Notes: generated by a model not told the origin, from the letters alone. A DNA stretch of 64,000 bases from Streptomyces sp. NBC_01689 (GCF_036250675.1 NZ_CP109592.1:9796001-9860000), one strand, 5' to 3'; shown: positions 44,118 through 53,396, counted from the stretch's first letter. Program-made: numbers and translations.

Positions 44118-44164
44118 ACGGCGTCAACCGCGACCCCGACGGGGTACCTGGCGCCGCAATCCCG

Positions 44165-45175
44165 ATGAGTCAGACACGCATCCTGGTGACCGGCGGTGCC
44201 GGCTTCATCGGTTCCCACTACGTCCGCACCCTCCTCGGTCCCCTCGGCCCCGGCGACGTCTCGGTGACCGTGCTGGACGCCTTCACCTACGCGGCCAAAC
44301 GAGCCAGCCTCGACGAAGTCCACGACTCCGACCGCTTCCGGCTGGTCGTCGGCGACATCTGCGACCCGGACGTCGTCGGCCTCCTCATGGCCGAACACGA
44401 CCAGGTCGTGCACTTCGCCGCCGAGTCGCACGTCGACCGGTCGCTCTCCAGCTCCGCCGAGTTCGTGCGCACCAACGTCATGGGCACCCAGGTGCTCCTG
44501 GACGCCGCCCTGCAGCACGGCATCGGCACCTTCGTGCACGTCTCCACCGACGAGGTCTACGGCTCCATCCCGGCCGGCTCCTGCTCCGAGGAGCAGTCCG
44601 TGAACCCCAACTCGCCCTACGCCGCCTCCAAGGCGGCCAGCGACCTGCTCGCCCTGGTCTACCACCGCTCCCACGACCTGGACGTACGGGTGACCCGCTG
44701 CTCCAACAACTACGGCCACCACCAGTACCCCGAGAAGATCATCCCGCTCTTCGTCAGCCTCCTCCTGCAGGGCAAGAAGGTCCCGCTGTACGGCGACGGC
44801 ATGAACGTGCGCGACTGGCTCCACATCGACGACCACGTCCGCGGCATCGAACTGGTCCGCACCCGGGGCCGGGCCGGCGAGATCTACAACATCGGCGGCG
44901 GCACCGAACTCGACAACCGCCGGCTCACCGAACGGCTCCTGGAGGCGTGCGGCGCCACCTGGGACCAGGTCGAGTACGTCACCGACCGCAAGGGACACGA
45001 CCGCCGCTACTCCGTCGACTGGACCAAGGCCCACACCGAGCTGGGCTACAAGCCGCAGAAGGACTTCACCGAGGGCCTCGCCGAGACCGTCGCCTGGTAC
45101 CGCGACAACCGCGACTGGTGGGAGCCCGCCCTCGCCGGGACCGGCGAGGCGGCGACAGGGACCCCCGCATGCTGA
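44165..45175 (+). CDS. NDP-glucose 4,6-dehydratase
   Basis: A 336-aa extended SDR enzyme: GGAGFIGSHYV for NAD binding, HVSTDEVYGSI with the catalytic Thr-Asp-Glu, and YxxxK in SPYAASKAASD. It converts NDP-glucose to NDP-4-keto-6-deoxyglucose, the first committed step of deoxysugar supply. ATG 44165 is assigned though its ribosome site is weak. It overlaps the regulator start by 7 bp. NDP-glucose synthase is not in the window. Confidence 0.95.
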   Translation: MSQTRILVTGGAGFIGSHYVRTLLGPLGPGDVSVTVLDAFTYAAKRASLDEVHDSDRFRLVVGDICDPDVVGLLMAEHDQVVHFAAESHVDRSLSSSAEFVRTNVMGTQVLLDAALQHGIGTFVHVSTDEVYGSIPAGSCSEEQSVNPNSPYAASKAASDLLALVYHRSHDLDVRVTRCSNNYGHHQYPEKIIPLFVSLLLQGKKVPLYGDGMNVRDWLHIDDHVRGIELVRTRGRAGEIYNIGGGTELDNRRLTERLLEACGATWDQVEYVTDRKGHDRRYSVDWTKAHTELGYKPQKDFTEGLAETVAWYRDNRDWWEPALAGTGEAATGTPAC

Positions 45176-45957
45176 CCTTCCGCACCCTGGGACTGCTGGA
45201 GGTGACCCGGGACGGACGGCCCGTGACACCCACCGCCCCCAAGGTCCGCCAGATGCTGGCGCTGCTGCTGGCCCGCCGCAACACCCTGGTGTCGATCTCC
45301 GCGATCGCCGGGGAACTGTGGGAGCGCACCCCGCCGCGCAGCGCCACCGCCACCGTCCAGACGTACGTCTACCAGCTGCGCAAACTCCTGCAGAGCGACA
45401 GCGAGACGACCGAGGGAACGGGACCGCTCGTCACCCGGGCCACCGGCTACATCCTGCGGGTGGCCCCCGGCGACTACGACGCCGAGGAGTTCGAACGGCT
45501 CACCGTCCAGGCACGGTCCGCGATCGAGGCCGGTGACGCGCACACGGCCACCGAACGCCTCCAGGCCGCACTGGCCTGGTGGTCGGGGCAGCCGTTCGCC
45601 GACATCGGCCAGGGCCCCTGCCTCCAGGCGTACGCGCTGCGCCTGGAGGAGCTCCACATGCACGCGCTGGAGCTGCGCATCACCGCGGGCCTCGGCCTCG
45701 GCCTGCACCGCGAACTCGTCCCGGAACTCAAGGAACTGGCCAGCACCTACCCGCTCCACGAATGGTTCCAGGGCGGCCTGATCATCGCGCTCCAGCGCTG
45801 CGGCCGCAGCAGCGAGGCCCTCCAGGTCTACCAGCGGCTGCGCCGGCTCCTCCGCGACGAACTGGGCCTGGAACCCTCCGCGGGACTGCAGCAGATCCGC
45901 CAGCACGTCCTCCTGGACCGCGTCACCACCGCCGACCTCAGCCTGCTGCCGGGCTGA
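45169..45957 (+). CDS. SARP-family transcriptional activator (AfsR/DnrI type)
   Basis: A 262-aa protein. Residues about 1-95 form a winged OmpR-like DNA-binding domain (FRTLGLLEV, APKVRQMLALLLAR, TVQTYVYQLRK); residues 100-250 are the bacterial transcriptional activation domain with helical repeats. SARPs switch on pathway genes by binding direct heptamer repeats near -35. It starts inside the 4,6-dehydratase gene (overlap 45169-45175), so its expression is tied to the sugar operon. No TTA codon is present. Confidence 0.93.
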   Translation: MLTFRTLGLLEVTRDGRPVTPTAPKVRQMLALLLARRNTLVSISAIAGELWERTPPRSATATVQTYVYQLRKLLQSDSETTEGTGPLVTRATGYILRVAPGDYDAEEFERLTVQARSAIEAGDAHTATERLQAALAWWSGQPFADIGQGPCLQAYALRLEELHMHALELRITAGLGLGLHRELVPELKELASTYPLHEWFQGGLIIALQRCGRSSEALQVYQRLRRLLRDELGLEPSAGLQQIRQHVLLDRVTTADLSLLPG

Positions 45958-45989
45958 CCGGGGAGCCGCCGGACGGGCCCACACCCGCC

Positions 45990-46101
45990 CCGGCCCTCCC
46001 ACGCCCGCGCGCCCGCCCCGGCTCTCCCACGTTCGCGCGCCCGCGCCGGCCCTCCCATGCCGGAGCGCCTGCGCCGGCTCTCCCACGTTCGCGCGCCCGC
46101 G
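45990..46101. repeat. Imperfect 28-bp tandem repeat, four copies
   Basis: Units at 45990-46017, 46018-46045, 46046-46073 and 46074-46101. Units 2 and 4 are identical; units 1 and 3 diverge. The unit length is not a multiple of three, so it is not a coding repeat, and there are no spacers, so it is not CRISPR. Confidence 0.8.
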
Positions 46102-46442
46102 CCGCGCCCCCCGAGGCCCTGCGCTCGGCCCGTACGTCCACGCCCTTGCGCCCGCGCCAGCGCGGGCACGGCCCCGCGCCCGCGTCCGTTGCCCCGCATC
46201 CCCGTGCCCGGTCCTTGCCTTCGCGCCAGTGCGTCTGCTGCCTCGCGTCCGTGTCCGGTCCCCGCGTCCCTGACTCTGCATCGAGTGGTGTGCGCGCGGC
46301 CCGCGTTCGTGTACCCGCGCCGTACGCGGAGGCCCCCATGTCCTGGCTCTGCTGTCCTCGGCTCTGCGCGTGGAGGCCTTGGGTCCGGTCGGTGCGCCCT
46401 GCGGCCCTGCGGCCCTGCGCCGACGGGTCGCCGACCGGCCGG

Positions 46443-46468
46443 CGGCGTCCGCACGCGTGCGGACGCCG
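46443..46468. terminator. 26-bp perfect palindrome, convergent terminator
   Basis: An exact 13+13 palindrome centred at 46455/46456. It lies 26 bp from the stop of the minus-strand reductase and downstream of the SARP gene. Confidence 0.7.
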
Positions 46469-46494
46469 ACCCGCACGCGCACCCCGCCCCCGGC

Positions 46495-47478
46495 TCAGAC
46501 GGAACGTTTCGCCGCCTTCCACAGGTCCCGTACGGCCTCCTCGGGCCCGCGGCGGGGCGACCAGCCCAGCAGCTCGCGCGCCGCGGTGACGTCCACGCAC
46601 ATCCAGTCCGCGTCCGTGGCCGGCCGCACCGTACCGCCGGTGTCCTCGACCAGCCGCACCCGTCTGCCGCTCGCCGCGATCAGCCGCTCCACCACGGCAC
46701 GCACATGCAGCGAGGTGCCGCTGCCGATGTTCACCACCCTGCCCCGCGCCCCCGGTGCCCGCGTCGCGGCCACGACCGCCTCGGACGCGTCCTTGGCGTC
46801 GACGAAGTCCCGGCTGCTGCGCAACGGGGACAGCTGCACCGTGACGGCCCCGCCCGGCTCCGGCCGGGCGAGCAACTGCTGCGCCACACGGCCCAGCAGG
46901 CTGCCGGGCGGGGTCCCGGCGCCGATCAGGTTCGACAGCCGCAGCACCACCGCGTTCGTCCGGCCTTCTTCGACGGAGCGCAGGACGGCCTGGCTGCCGA
47001 GCAGTTTCGACTGCCCGTAGTCCGTCGCCGGGCGAGTGGGGGAGTCCTCGGCGAGCAGGACACCCGCGGGCTGCGGCGTGTACTCGTGCACCGAGCCCAG
47101 ATGCACCAGACGCGGCCGCCACGAGGCGGCGTCCAGCGCCGCCAGCAGCTGATCCACGAGCAGCTGGTTGCCCTGCCGCATGACGCCGACCGACGACGAC
47201 CAGGCCACCCCGGCCGCGTTGACGACCGCCACCGGATGCTCCGCCTCGATCAGCCTCGTCAGCGCGTCCGGCCCGTCCTTGACCAGGTCCATCGGGCAGA
47301 ACTGCCACGAGGCCGGCATCTTCGCGGCCTGCCGCGCGACGGCGATGACCTCGTGACCGGCCGCCTCCAGGGCCGCGCCCGCGTGCCGGCCGACGAAGCC
47401 GGTCGCGCCGAGGACGACCACCCGGCCCGGGGATCCGTCCGGCGCTCCGGGCACTGACTGCGTACCGACCAGCGTCAT
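46495..47478 (-). CDS. NDP-4-keto-6-deoxyhexose 4-ketoreductase
   Basis: A 327-aa extended SDR protein: VVLGATGFVGRH NAD(P) motif, YxxxK in TDYGQSK, and a C-terminal substrate domain. It resembles EryBIV/UrdR-like sugar 4-ketoreductases. ATG 47478 has AAGGAG 7 nt upstream. It reduces C-4 as the last step of the NDP-sugar pathway. It is divergent from the 3,5-epimerase gene; an NDP-sugar epimerase is the alternative reading. Confidence 0.87.
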   Translation of the reverse strand: MTLVGTQSVPGAPDGSPGRVVVLGATGFVGRHAGAALEAAGHEVIAVARQAAKMPASWQFCPMDLVKDGPDALTRLIEAEHPVAVVNAAGVAWSSSVGVMRQGNQLLVDQLLAALDAASWRPRLVHLGSVHEYTPQPAGVLLAEDSPTRPATDYGQSKLLGSQAVLRSVEEGRTNAVVLRLSNLIGAGTPPGSLLGRVAQQLLARPEPGGAVTVQLSPLRSSRDFVDAKDASEAVVAATRAPGARGRVVNIGSGTSLHVRAVVERLIAASGRRVRLVEDTGGTVRPATDADWMCVDVTAARELLGWSPRRGPEEAVRDLWKAAKRSV

Positions 47479-47670
47479 GCCGTTCTCCTTTTGGGCCGGG
47501 TCGCCCCCGCACCCGTACGTCGTCCCGGTGCGCCACGGCGGCGGACGTCGGATTTGTGCGGTCACTGTCGCACCCGGCGATCGAGGACCCCTCCAGGACC
47601 GTTCGACTCGACCATGCCCTGTGCGGCCCTTCAACGGTCCTCTACCGGCCCGCCCTATGGTGCTGACACC

Positions 47671-48273
47671 ATGAAGGTTCGAGAGATGGCTGTGCCGGAC
47701 GCATACCACATCACACCGCACAAGATCGGCGACGTGCGCGGGAACTTCTACGAGTCGTTCCGCCACGACAGGCTGGCCGAGGAGATCGGCAGACCGGTGC
47801 CCCTGGTGCAGGTGAACTACTCGGTGTCCCGCAAGAGCACCCTGCGCGGACTCCACGGCACCCTCCTGCCACCCGGCCAGGCGAAGGTCGTGTGCGTCGT
47901 CCGCGGCGCGATCCTCGACATCGTCGTCGACGTGCGCCTCGGCTCGCCCACCTTCGGCGCGCACGAGGCGAACTGGATGACCGCCGAGTCCGGCGACAGC
48001 GTCTTCGTCTCCGAAGGCCTCGTGCACGGCTTCCTCGCCCTCACCGACGACACCTGCGTCTCCTACCTGTGCTCCACCGAGTTCGTCCCCGGCACCCAGA
48101 TCGACATCGACCCCCTCGACGCCGAACTCGACTTACCGTGGCAGCTGTCGGAGACCCCGCTGATGTCGGCCAAGGACTCCCGGGCCGTCTCCGTCGCCAC
48201 CGCCCGCCGCACCGGCCTGCTGCCGCGCTACGAGGACTGCCTCGACCACTACGCGGCACTGCGCGGCACGTGA
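47671..48273 (+). CDS. NDP-4-keto-6-deoxyhexose 3- or 5-epimerase (RmlC-like)
   Basis: A 200-aa cupin of the RmlC/EvaD family: N-terminal DVRGNFYESF, catalytic His in LRGLHGTLLPPGQAK, a LVHGFLAL motif, and Tyr in VSYLCSTEF. It inverts C-5 (and perhaps C-3), giving an L-sugar. Codon 155 (48133-48135) is TTA, the only in-frame TTA I found in the window, so translation should depend on the developmental tRNA of bldA. The ribosome site before ATG 47671 is weak. Confidence 0.92.
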   Translation: MKVREMAVPDAYHITPHKIGDVRGNFYESFRHDRLAEEIGRPVPLVQVNYSVSRKSTLRGLHGTLLPPGQAKVVCVVRGAILDIVVDVRLGSPTFGAHEANWMTAESGDSVFVSEGLVHGFLALTDDTCVSYLCSTEFVPGTQIDIDPLDAELDLPWQLSETPLMSAKDSRAVSVATARRTGLLPRYEDCLDHYAALRGT

Positions 48274-48359
48274 CCGGCCGCCCGGCAGCGGACCCGCCCC
48301 CCTCCCCGGCGGCCGCCGGCACACCGTCCGAGGCCGCCGCCGTACCGAAGGAACAGCCG

Positions 48360-49607
48360 ATGCCGCACCCCGCCGACCCCCGCCCGCTCCACTGCGCCGT
48401 CCTGCCCTTCGCGGACTTCGGGCACGTCGCACCGAGCCTCGGCGTCGCCCGCGCGCTCGTCGCCGGCGGCCACCGGGTGACCTACGTCGTGGACGAGCGG
48501 TACGCCTCCCTGGTCGAGGAAGCGGGCGCCCGCGCCGTCACCTACACCTCCGCACGCGGCGAGTTCTACCGCGCCGCCGACCCGGCCCCCGGCCAACTGG
48601 CCGCCGAGGGCTACGCGTTGCTGGTGGACACCATCGAGACCGTGTTCCCCGCCGCCCTGACCGCCCTCGCCCAGGACCCCCCGGACGCCGTCCTCTACGA
48701 CTTCGAGAACGTGGCCGCCGGACGCGTCGCCGCCCGGGTCCTCGGCGCCCTGCCGGTGCAGATGTTCCCCAGCCACGCGGCGAACGAGACCTTCTCCCTG
48801 CGCGCCCAGATGTGGGACCGGGCCGACCCGGTCATGGCCAAGGGCGCCGGCGTCCTCATCGAGTTCATGGGCGAACACGGCATCGGCCTGGACGAGATGA
48901 GCCGCTACGGCACCGAGTGGGACGAGCACAACCTCGTCTTCCTGCCGCGGGACTTCCAGATCGAGGGCGACACCTTCGACGACCGCTTCGCGTTCGTGGG
49001 CCCCATGGTCACCGAAGCCCCGGCCGGCCTCTGGTCGCCGCCGGCGGACGGCCGGCGCACCGCGCTGGTGTCCCTGGGCACCGAGTCCGGCGACCGCGGC
49101 GACTTCTTCCGCACCTGCGCCCAGGCCTTCGACCCGGCCTCCTGGCACGTCGTGATGACCCTCGGACACGGCGCCGACCACGCACAACTGGGGCCGCTGC
49201 CCCCGCACGTGGAGATCCACGACTGGCTGCCGCACCCCGCCGTGCTGCCGCACGCCGACGTCCTCGTCTGCCACGCCGGCATGGGCAGCCTCATGGAGGC
49301 CCTGTACTTCGCCACCCCCGTGGTGGCCATCCCGCGCGCCCACGAACTCGGCCTCAGCGCCGAGCGGCTGGAGCAGTGCGGGGTCGGCCGCACCCTGTCA
49401 CGGACCGGCCTCGACGCCCAGGTCCTCGCCCGCACCGTGAACGGGCTGCTGGCCGACCCGCGCACCCCCGGCGCCCTGCGGCGGATGCGCGAAGCCGTCC
49501 GCGGCGCCGGCGGTGCCGTCCGCGCCGCCGACACCCTTCAGGGCTGGGCGGCGCGGCACCGCCGGCACCGCACGGGCGGGCCGGCCGGCATCAGTGGGGC
49601 AGCGTGA
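48360..49607 (+). CDS. GT1 glycosyltransferase, MGT/OleD-like
   Basis: A 415-aa GT-B enzyme. LPFADFGHVAPSLGVARAL near the N-terminus and CHAGMGSLMEALYFATPVVAIPR in the donor site resemble the macrolide-glycosyltransferase (MGT/OleD) family. ATG 48360 has AAGGA 7 nt upstream. Its 3' end overlaps the convergent 3-dehydrase gene by 17 bp. Two roles are possible: attaching a second pathway sugar, or using UDP-glucose to inactivate the product for self-protection with later removal of the glucose. No matching secreted glycosidase is in view. Confidence 0.9.
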   Translation: MPHPADPRPLHCAVLPFADFGHVAPSLGVARALVAGGHRVTYVVDERYASLVEEAGARAVTYTSARGEFYRAADPAPGQLAAEGYALLVDTIETVFPAALTALAQDPPDAVLYDFENVAAGRVAARVLGALPVQMFPSHAANETFSLRAQMWDRADPVMAKGAGVLIEFMGEHGIGLDEMSRYGTEWDEHNLVFLPRDFQIEGDTFDDRFAFVGPMVTEAPAGLWSPPADGRRTALVSLGTESGDRGDFFRTCAQAFDPASWHVVMTLGHGADHAQLGPLPPHVEIHDWLPHPAVLPHADVLVCHAGMGSLMEALYFATPVVAIPRAHELGLSAERLEQCGVGRTLSRTGLDAQVLARTVNGLLADPRTPGALRRMREAVRGAGGAVRAADTLQGWAARHRRHRTGGPAGISGAA

Positions 49608-50892
49608 CGAACTCGCTGATGGTCGAGATGCTGTAGTCGATCATCTCGTCCGTCAGACCGGGGAACACACCGATCCAGAACGTGCGCTCGGTGGTGATGT
49701 CACTGTTGGTCAGCGGACCGCTGACCCGGAACTTCTGCCCCTCGTAGGCCGGGTGGCGGGTGAGGTTGCCCGCGAAGAAACGCCGGGTGGCCACCTTGCT
49801 GTACTCCAGGTGGTCGATGAGCGCGCCCGGCGCGAACGGCGCCCCCGGCACCACGGTGATGGCGAAACCGAACCAGCTCGGATCGCTGCCCGGGGTCGCC
49901 TCCGGCAGCACCAGGTGCGGAAGACCGTCCAACCCCTCCCGCAGCCGCGCCCAGTTGTGACGCCGGGCCTTGCCGAACTCGTCGATGTGCGTCAGCTGCT
50001 GCAGACCCAGCGCCGCCTGCACGTCGGTCGACTTCAGGTTGTAACCCACGTGCGAGAAGATGTATTTGTGGTCGTAGCCGGCCGGCAGCGTCCCCATCTG
50101 GTGCTCGAACCGCTTGAAGCAGCGGTTGTCCTCGGCCGGCTCGCACCAGCAGTCCCGGCCCCAGTCGCGCATGGACTCCACGATGCGCGCCAGCGCCAGG
50201 TTGTCCGTCAGGACCACCCCGCCCTCACCCATCGTGATGTGGTGCGCCGGGTAGAAACTCTCGGTCGCCAGATCACCGAACGTGCCGGTGAGACGGCCGT
50301 TGTAGGTGCTGCCCAGCGCGTCGCAGTTGTCCTCGATGAGGAACAGGCCGTGGTCGTCGGCGATCTGCGCGATCTCCTCCACGGCGTACGGGTTGCCGAG
50401 CGCGTGCGCCACCATGATGGCCCGCGTCCGCGGACCGATGGCCTGCTCGATCCGCTCCGGCGTCGGGTTGTACGTGCCGATCTCGATGTCGGTGAAGACC
50501 GGCACCAGACCGTTCTGGATGATCGGGTTGACGGTCGTCGGGAACCCGGCCGCCACGGTGACCACCTCGTCGCCCGGCACCAGACGGCTGTCCTCCAGCT
50601 GCGGTGAGGTGAGCGAGCTGAGCGCCAGCAGGTTCGCCGACGAACCGGAGTTCGTCAGATGCGCCTTGCGCAGACCGAAGTACTTGGCCAGCGCCCGTTC
50701 CAGCTTGCGCGAGCTCGGCCCGGCCGCGATCCGCATGTCCAGGGCCGCCTCGACCAGCGCGACCCGGTCGTCCTCGTCGAGGACGGCACCGGAGGCCATG
50801 ACGGACGTGATCCCGGGCACGAATCCCGAGGACGCGTTGGAGCGGTGGTACTCGCGTACCAGGTCGAGGATCTCTGTCTTGTCGTTGCCCAT
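49591..50892 (-). CDS. NDP-4-keto-6-deoxyhexose 3-dehydrase (RfbH/AscC/SpnQ type)
   Basis: A 433-aa PLP/PMP protein of the DegT/DnrJ/EryC1 fold. Where aminotransferases have the internal-aldimine lysine it has histidine (PAHHITMGEGGVV). That substitution is the hallmark of the C-3 deoxygenating dehydrases; a partner iron-sulfur cluster is also expected, and several cysteines are clustered in RDCWCEPAEDNRC. With a reductase it removes the C-3 hydroxyl of NDP-4-keto-6-deoxyhexose. ATG 50892 has GGGAGG about 9 nt upstream. No dedicated reductase (SpnQ/AscD partner) is present; general ferredoxin systems could serve. Confidence 0.92.
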   Translation of the reverse strand: MGNDKTEILDLVREYHRSNASSGFVPGITSVMASGAVLDEDDRVALVEAALDMRIAAGPSSRKLERALAKYFGLRKAHLTNSGSSANLLALSSLTSPQLEDSRLVPGDEVVTVAAGFPTTVNPIIQNGLVPVFTDIEIGTYNPTPERIEQAIGPRTRAIMVAHALGNPYAVEEIAQIADDHGLFLIEDNCDALGSTYNGRLTGTFGDLATESFYPAHHITMGEGGVVLTDNLALARIVESMRDWGRDCWCEPAEDNRCFKRFEHQMGTLPAGYDHKYIFSHVGYNLKSTDVQAALGLQQLTHIDEFGKARRHNWARLREGLDGLPHLVLPEATPGSDPSWFGFAITVVPGAPFAPGALIDHLEYSKVATRRFFAGNLTRHPAYEGQKFRVSGPLTNSDITTERTFWIGVFPGLTDEMIDYSISTISEFVTLPH

Positions 50893-51205
50893 CGGCTGGT
50901 GGCCTCCCTGTGGCTGCCGGCGGGGACGGAGCCGTGGCCTCGACGGCAGGAAGTGCGAGCGGGGTCCCCGGGCCGGGCTTGTGCCGTCCGGGAAGCCCAG
51001 CCCAACACACGGCGCACCGGCCTGCCCAGCGCTGCCGGACAAGTCTAGGGAACAACCAAAACCCGGCCCGCGCACGGCCGTTGGTGGCCTGAGCAGCCAC
51101 GGGGAAGACCCGCGGACGAGGACTAGTGATTTCCTCGCCCGGTCCGCGGAACGCTGGAGTGTCAGGTCAACAGGCACGCCCGCAGGCCGATTCCAGTGAG
51201 GCTCG
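50893..51205. promoter_or_regulatory. Divergent control region 3-dehydrase / BAHD-like gene
   Basis: 313 bp without coding sequence. It contains a half-site CTAGGGA at 51045-51051 and the fuller site at 51122-51137. Confidence 0.5.
51122..51137. promoter_or_regulatory. Candidate LuxR-family operator, copy 6 (weak)
   Basis: CTAGTGATTTCCTCGC, 12/16 to CTVGGGAWWTCCCBAG, 69 bp before the acyltransferase start. Confidence 0.35.
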
Positions 51206-52570
51206 ATGAACAACACTTCAGCTGCGTCCCGGACACGGCACCACACCGTCACCGTCCGGGCCGGCGAAGCGACCGCGGAGCGCGTGCGCCTGAGCGTCTA
51301 CGACCTCATGACCGGCACGTTCGCGACCCCGCGCACCTTCTACTACCGCCGGACGCTGGACGCCGCGGCGCTGCGCGCCTCACTGGCCGCGACCCTGCCG
51401 CACTACCCGCTGCTGACCGGACGGCTGGTCCGTGACGACGACCGCGGGCTCAGCGTCGTCTGCGACGACGCGGGCGTCCCGTTCACCGAGAGCCACAGCG
51501 ACCGGCCCATGCCCGAGTACGGCTTGGGCCGTTCGGCCAAGGACGACATCGGCTCCTACCTCCACAAGGCCAGCGCCTTCCGGATCGTCGGGCACGACAC
51601 CCCGCTGCTGACCGTGCGGGTCACCCATATGCGCGGCGGCGGCTCGGTCCTCGGCGTCTCGATCAACCACAGCATCGTCGACGGCGCGGGATACCTCGAC
51701 TTCCTGCGGCACTGGTCGCGCGTCCACCACGGCGAGGAGCACCGCGCGGCCCCGTACGCCCGCACGCTCCTCGACGGCCTCGCGGAGGGCGCCGCGCCCG
51801 ACGCCGCACGGCACAGCAGCCAGTACGCCCTGGTGTCCGGACCGCGGAAGGCCCGCTTCATCCTCCGGGTCAACGCCGGTGCGCGACGCGTGCGCACCCT
51901 CACCCTGCGCTTCGCCGCCGAGGAGGTGCGGGCGCTGAAGGAGCACGCCCGCGCCGGGCTCGCCGGCAGCGGTCTGCGGGTCTCCAGCGGCGACGCGCTC
52001 AGCGCGCACCTGTGGAAGGTCCTCGCCGACCTGCGGGCGCGCCCAGACGACAGCGCGGAGCGGCTCGGCATGGTCGTCGGCCTGCGCTCCGCGCTGCGCG
52101 CGGCCCTGCCCGACGGGTACTGGGGCAACGCCGTCACCAACGTCACGCCGGAGATGCGGGCCGCGGAACTGCGCGCCGCCTCGCTCGCCGACACCGTCGC
52201 GGCCGTCCGCCGGGCCGTCGACGGCATCACCGCCGACCGGGTACGCGACGAGGCCGCCTTCCTGGAGGCCCAGCGCGACGCCCGCCGCACCCACCTCGTC
52301 CTGAGCCGGATGGCCCTGGACGCCTTCGGGGGAACCGTCGCGGTCAACAACGTCAGCCGGCTGCCCGTCTACGAGATCGACCTCGGCGCGGGACGGCCGT
52401 TCTGGTTCGAGTTCCCCGCCAGCCCCGTGCCGTGGTCGATCCTGATCACTCCCACACCGGTGGACGACGGCAGCCGGGACGTGCACTTCAGCGTCCCGCG
52501 CGAGAGCGCGCGGGCACTCCTCACGCCGGAGTGGACCAAGCGGCTGCACACGTACGCGCCGGACGCCTGA
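51206..52570 (+). CDS. BAHD-like acyltransferase, paralogue 2
   Basis: A 454-aa protein closely related to the one at 37994, sharing VRLSVYDLMTG, the YPLLTGRL segment, the HxxxD motif in INHSIVDGAG and IDLGAGRPFWFEFP near the C-terminus. It lacks the low-complexity N-terminal extension of paralogue 1. ATG 51206 has GTGAGG 4 nt upstream. Beside sugar genes, it probably acylates a sugar or aglycone hydroxyl from an acyl-CoA or acyl carrier protein. The duplicate suggests two different acylations. Confidence 0.85.
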   Translation: MNNTSAASRTRHHTVTVRAGEATAERVRLSVYDLMTGTFATPRTFYYRRTLDAAALRASLAATLPHYPLLTGRLVRDDDRGLSVVCDDAGVPFTESHSDRPMPEYGLGRSAKDDIGSYLHKASAFRIVGHDTPLLTVRVTHMRGGGSVLGVSINHSIVDGAGYLDFLRHWSRVHHGEEHRAAPYARTLLDGLAEGAAPDAARHSSQYALVSGPRKARFILRVNAGARRVRTLTLRFAAEEVRALKEHARAGLAGSGLRVSSGDALSAHLWKVLADLRARPDDSAERLGMVVGLRSALRAALPDGYWGNAVTNVTPEMRAAELRAASLADTVAAVRRAVDGITADRVRDEAAFLEAQRDARRTHLVLSRMALDAFGGTVAVNNVSRLPVYEIDLGAGRPFWFEFPASPVPWSILITPTPVDDGSRDVHFSVPRESARALLTPEWTKRLHTYAPDA

Positions 52571-52871
52571 CCCGGGCTTCCACCCCGGCACCACCGGCAC
52601 GCCCGCGGTCCGGCCTCCGCCCGGGCCTGCCCTGGTGCCACCGGACGCCTGCCGCCCGGGCTCTGCCCGGAACCGTCCCCGCGCCACCGGATGCCTGACA
52701 CCGAGGCTCTGCCCGGGGGCTGTCCTGGCGTCACCGGACGCGCGACCCCCGGGCGGGTTCCGCTCGACGCCGTCCCGGCGACACCGCACGCCTGGCCTGC
52801 CGGCGCCGTTCGCCCACGATCCGGCGTCCGGCCAACTCGCTGCGCGCCGCCGGGCTCACCTCCGATCCAGC

Positions 52872-52921
52872 CGTCCGGATTCACCGCCGGTCCGCTCGTC
52901 CGGATTCACCGCCGGTCCGGA
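52872..52921. repeat. 25-bp direct repeat, two adjacent copies
   Basis: Copies 52872-52896 and 52897-52921 differ only in the last two bases. Confidence 0.85.
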
Positions 52922-53396
52922 CGGGCGGACTTGCCACGGGTCCGGCCGGGCCGTTCCCGTCGATTCCGCCCCGCACCGGCCGACTCGCCCCCGCCGCCGG
53001 TGCGCCTCCGGCACCTCCGGTCCCGCATCGCGGACACTCTCCGGCTGCGCGCGCCCGGCAGGGCCCCCGCCGCGGCCCGCTCCGCTCAAGCCGGACCAGC
53101 CCGGGCAGCTCACCCAGGCCCGGCTCGTCTCACCCGGGCTCGGCCCGCCCTCCGTCAGACCCGACGGGGGCCGGACGGCCCGCCCTCCGTCAGACCCAGA
53201 CCGCTTCCACCACGCCCAGACCCCTTCACCCCGCCGAGACGACCGCGGCCACGCCTGGACCCCCTCCGCCACGCCGAGACGACCTCCGCCGCCGCGGGTG
53301 TCATCTCCCGCGTGCACGCCCCGGCTTCGGGCGGCGCACGCCGGAGGCCCTGGTGCCGCCCGCCGCAGGCGCCCGGGCGCCCGGGGGAATGCCGGA

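Larger units (their letters stand above)
45958..46494. other. Non-coding GC-rich repetitive stretch
   Basis: 537 bp between convergent genes. It holds a four-copy 28-bp tandem repeat at its left side and a 26-bp palindrome at its right. The open frames through it are Arg/Pro/Ala-rich and without family resemblance; I see no gene. Confidence 0.6.

Noticed and set aside
45990..46101. Possible CRISPR array
   Set aside because: Units are directly adjacent with no spacers, and no cas genes are present.
49591..50892. Sugar aminotransferase
   Set aside because: The PLP lysine is replaced by His in PAHHITMGEGG, the mark of 3-dehydrases, so no amino sugar is predicted from it.
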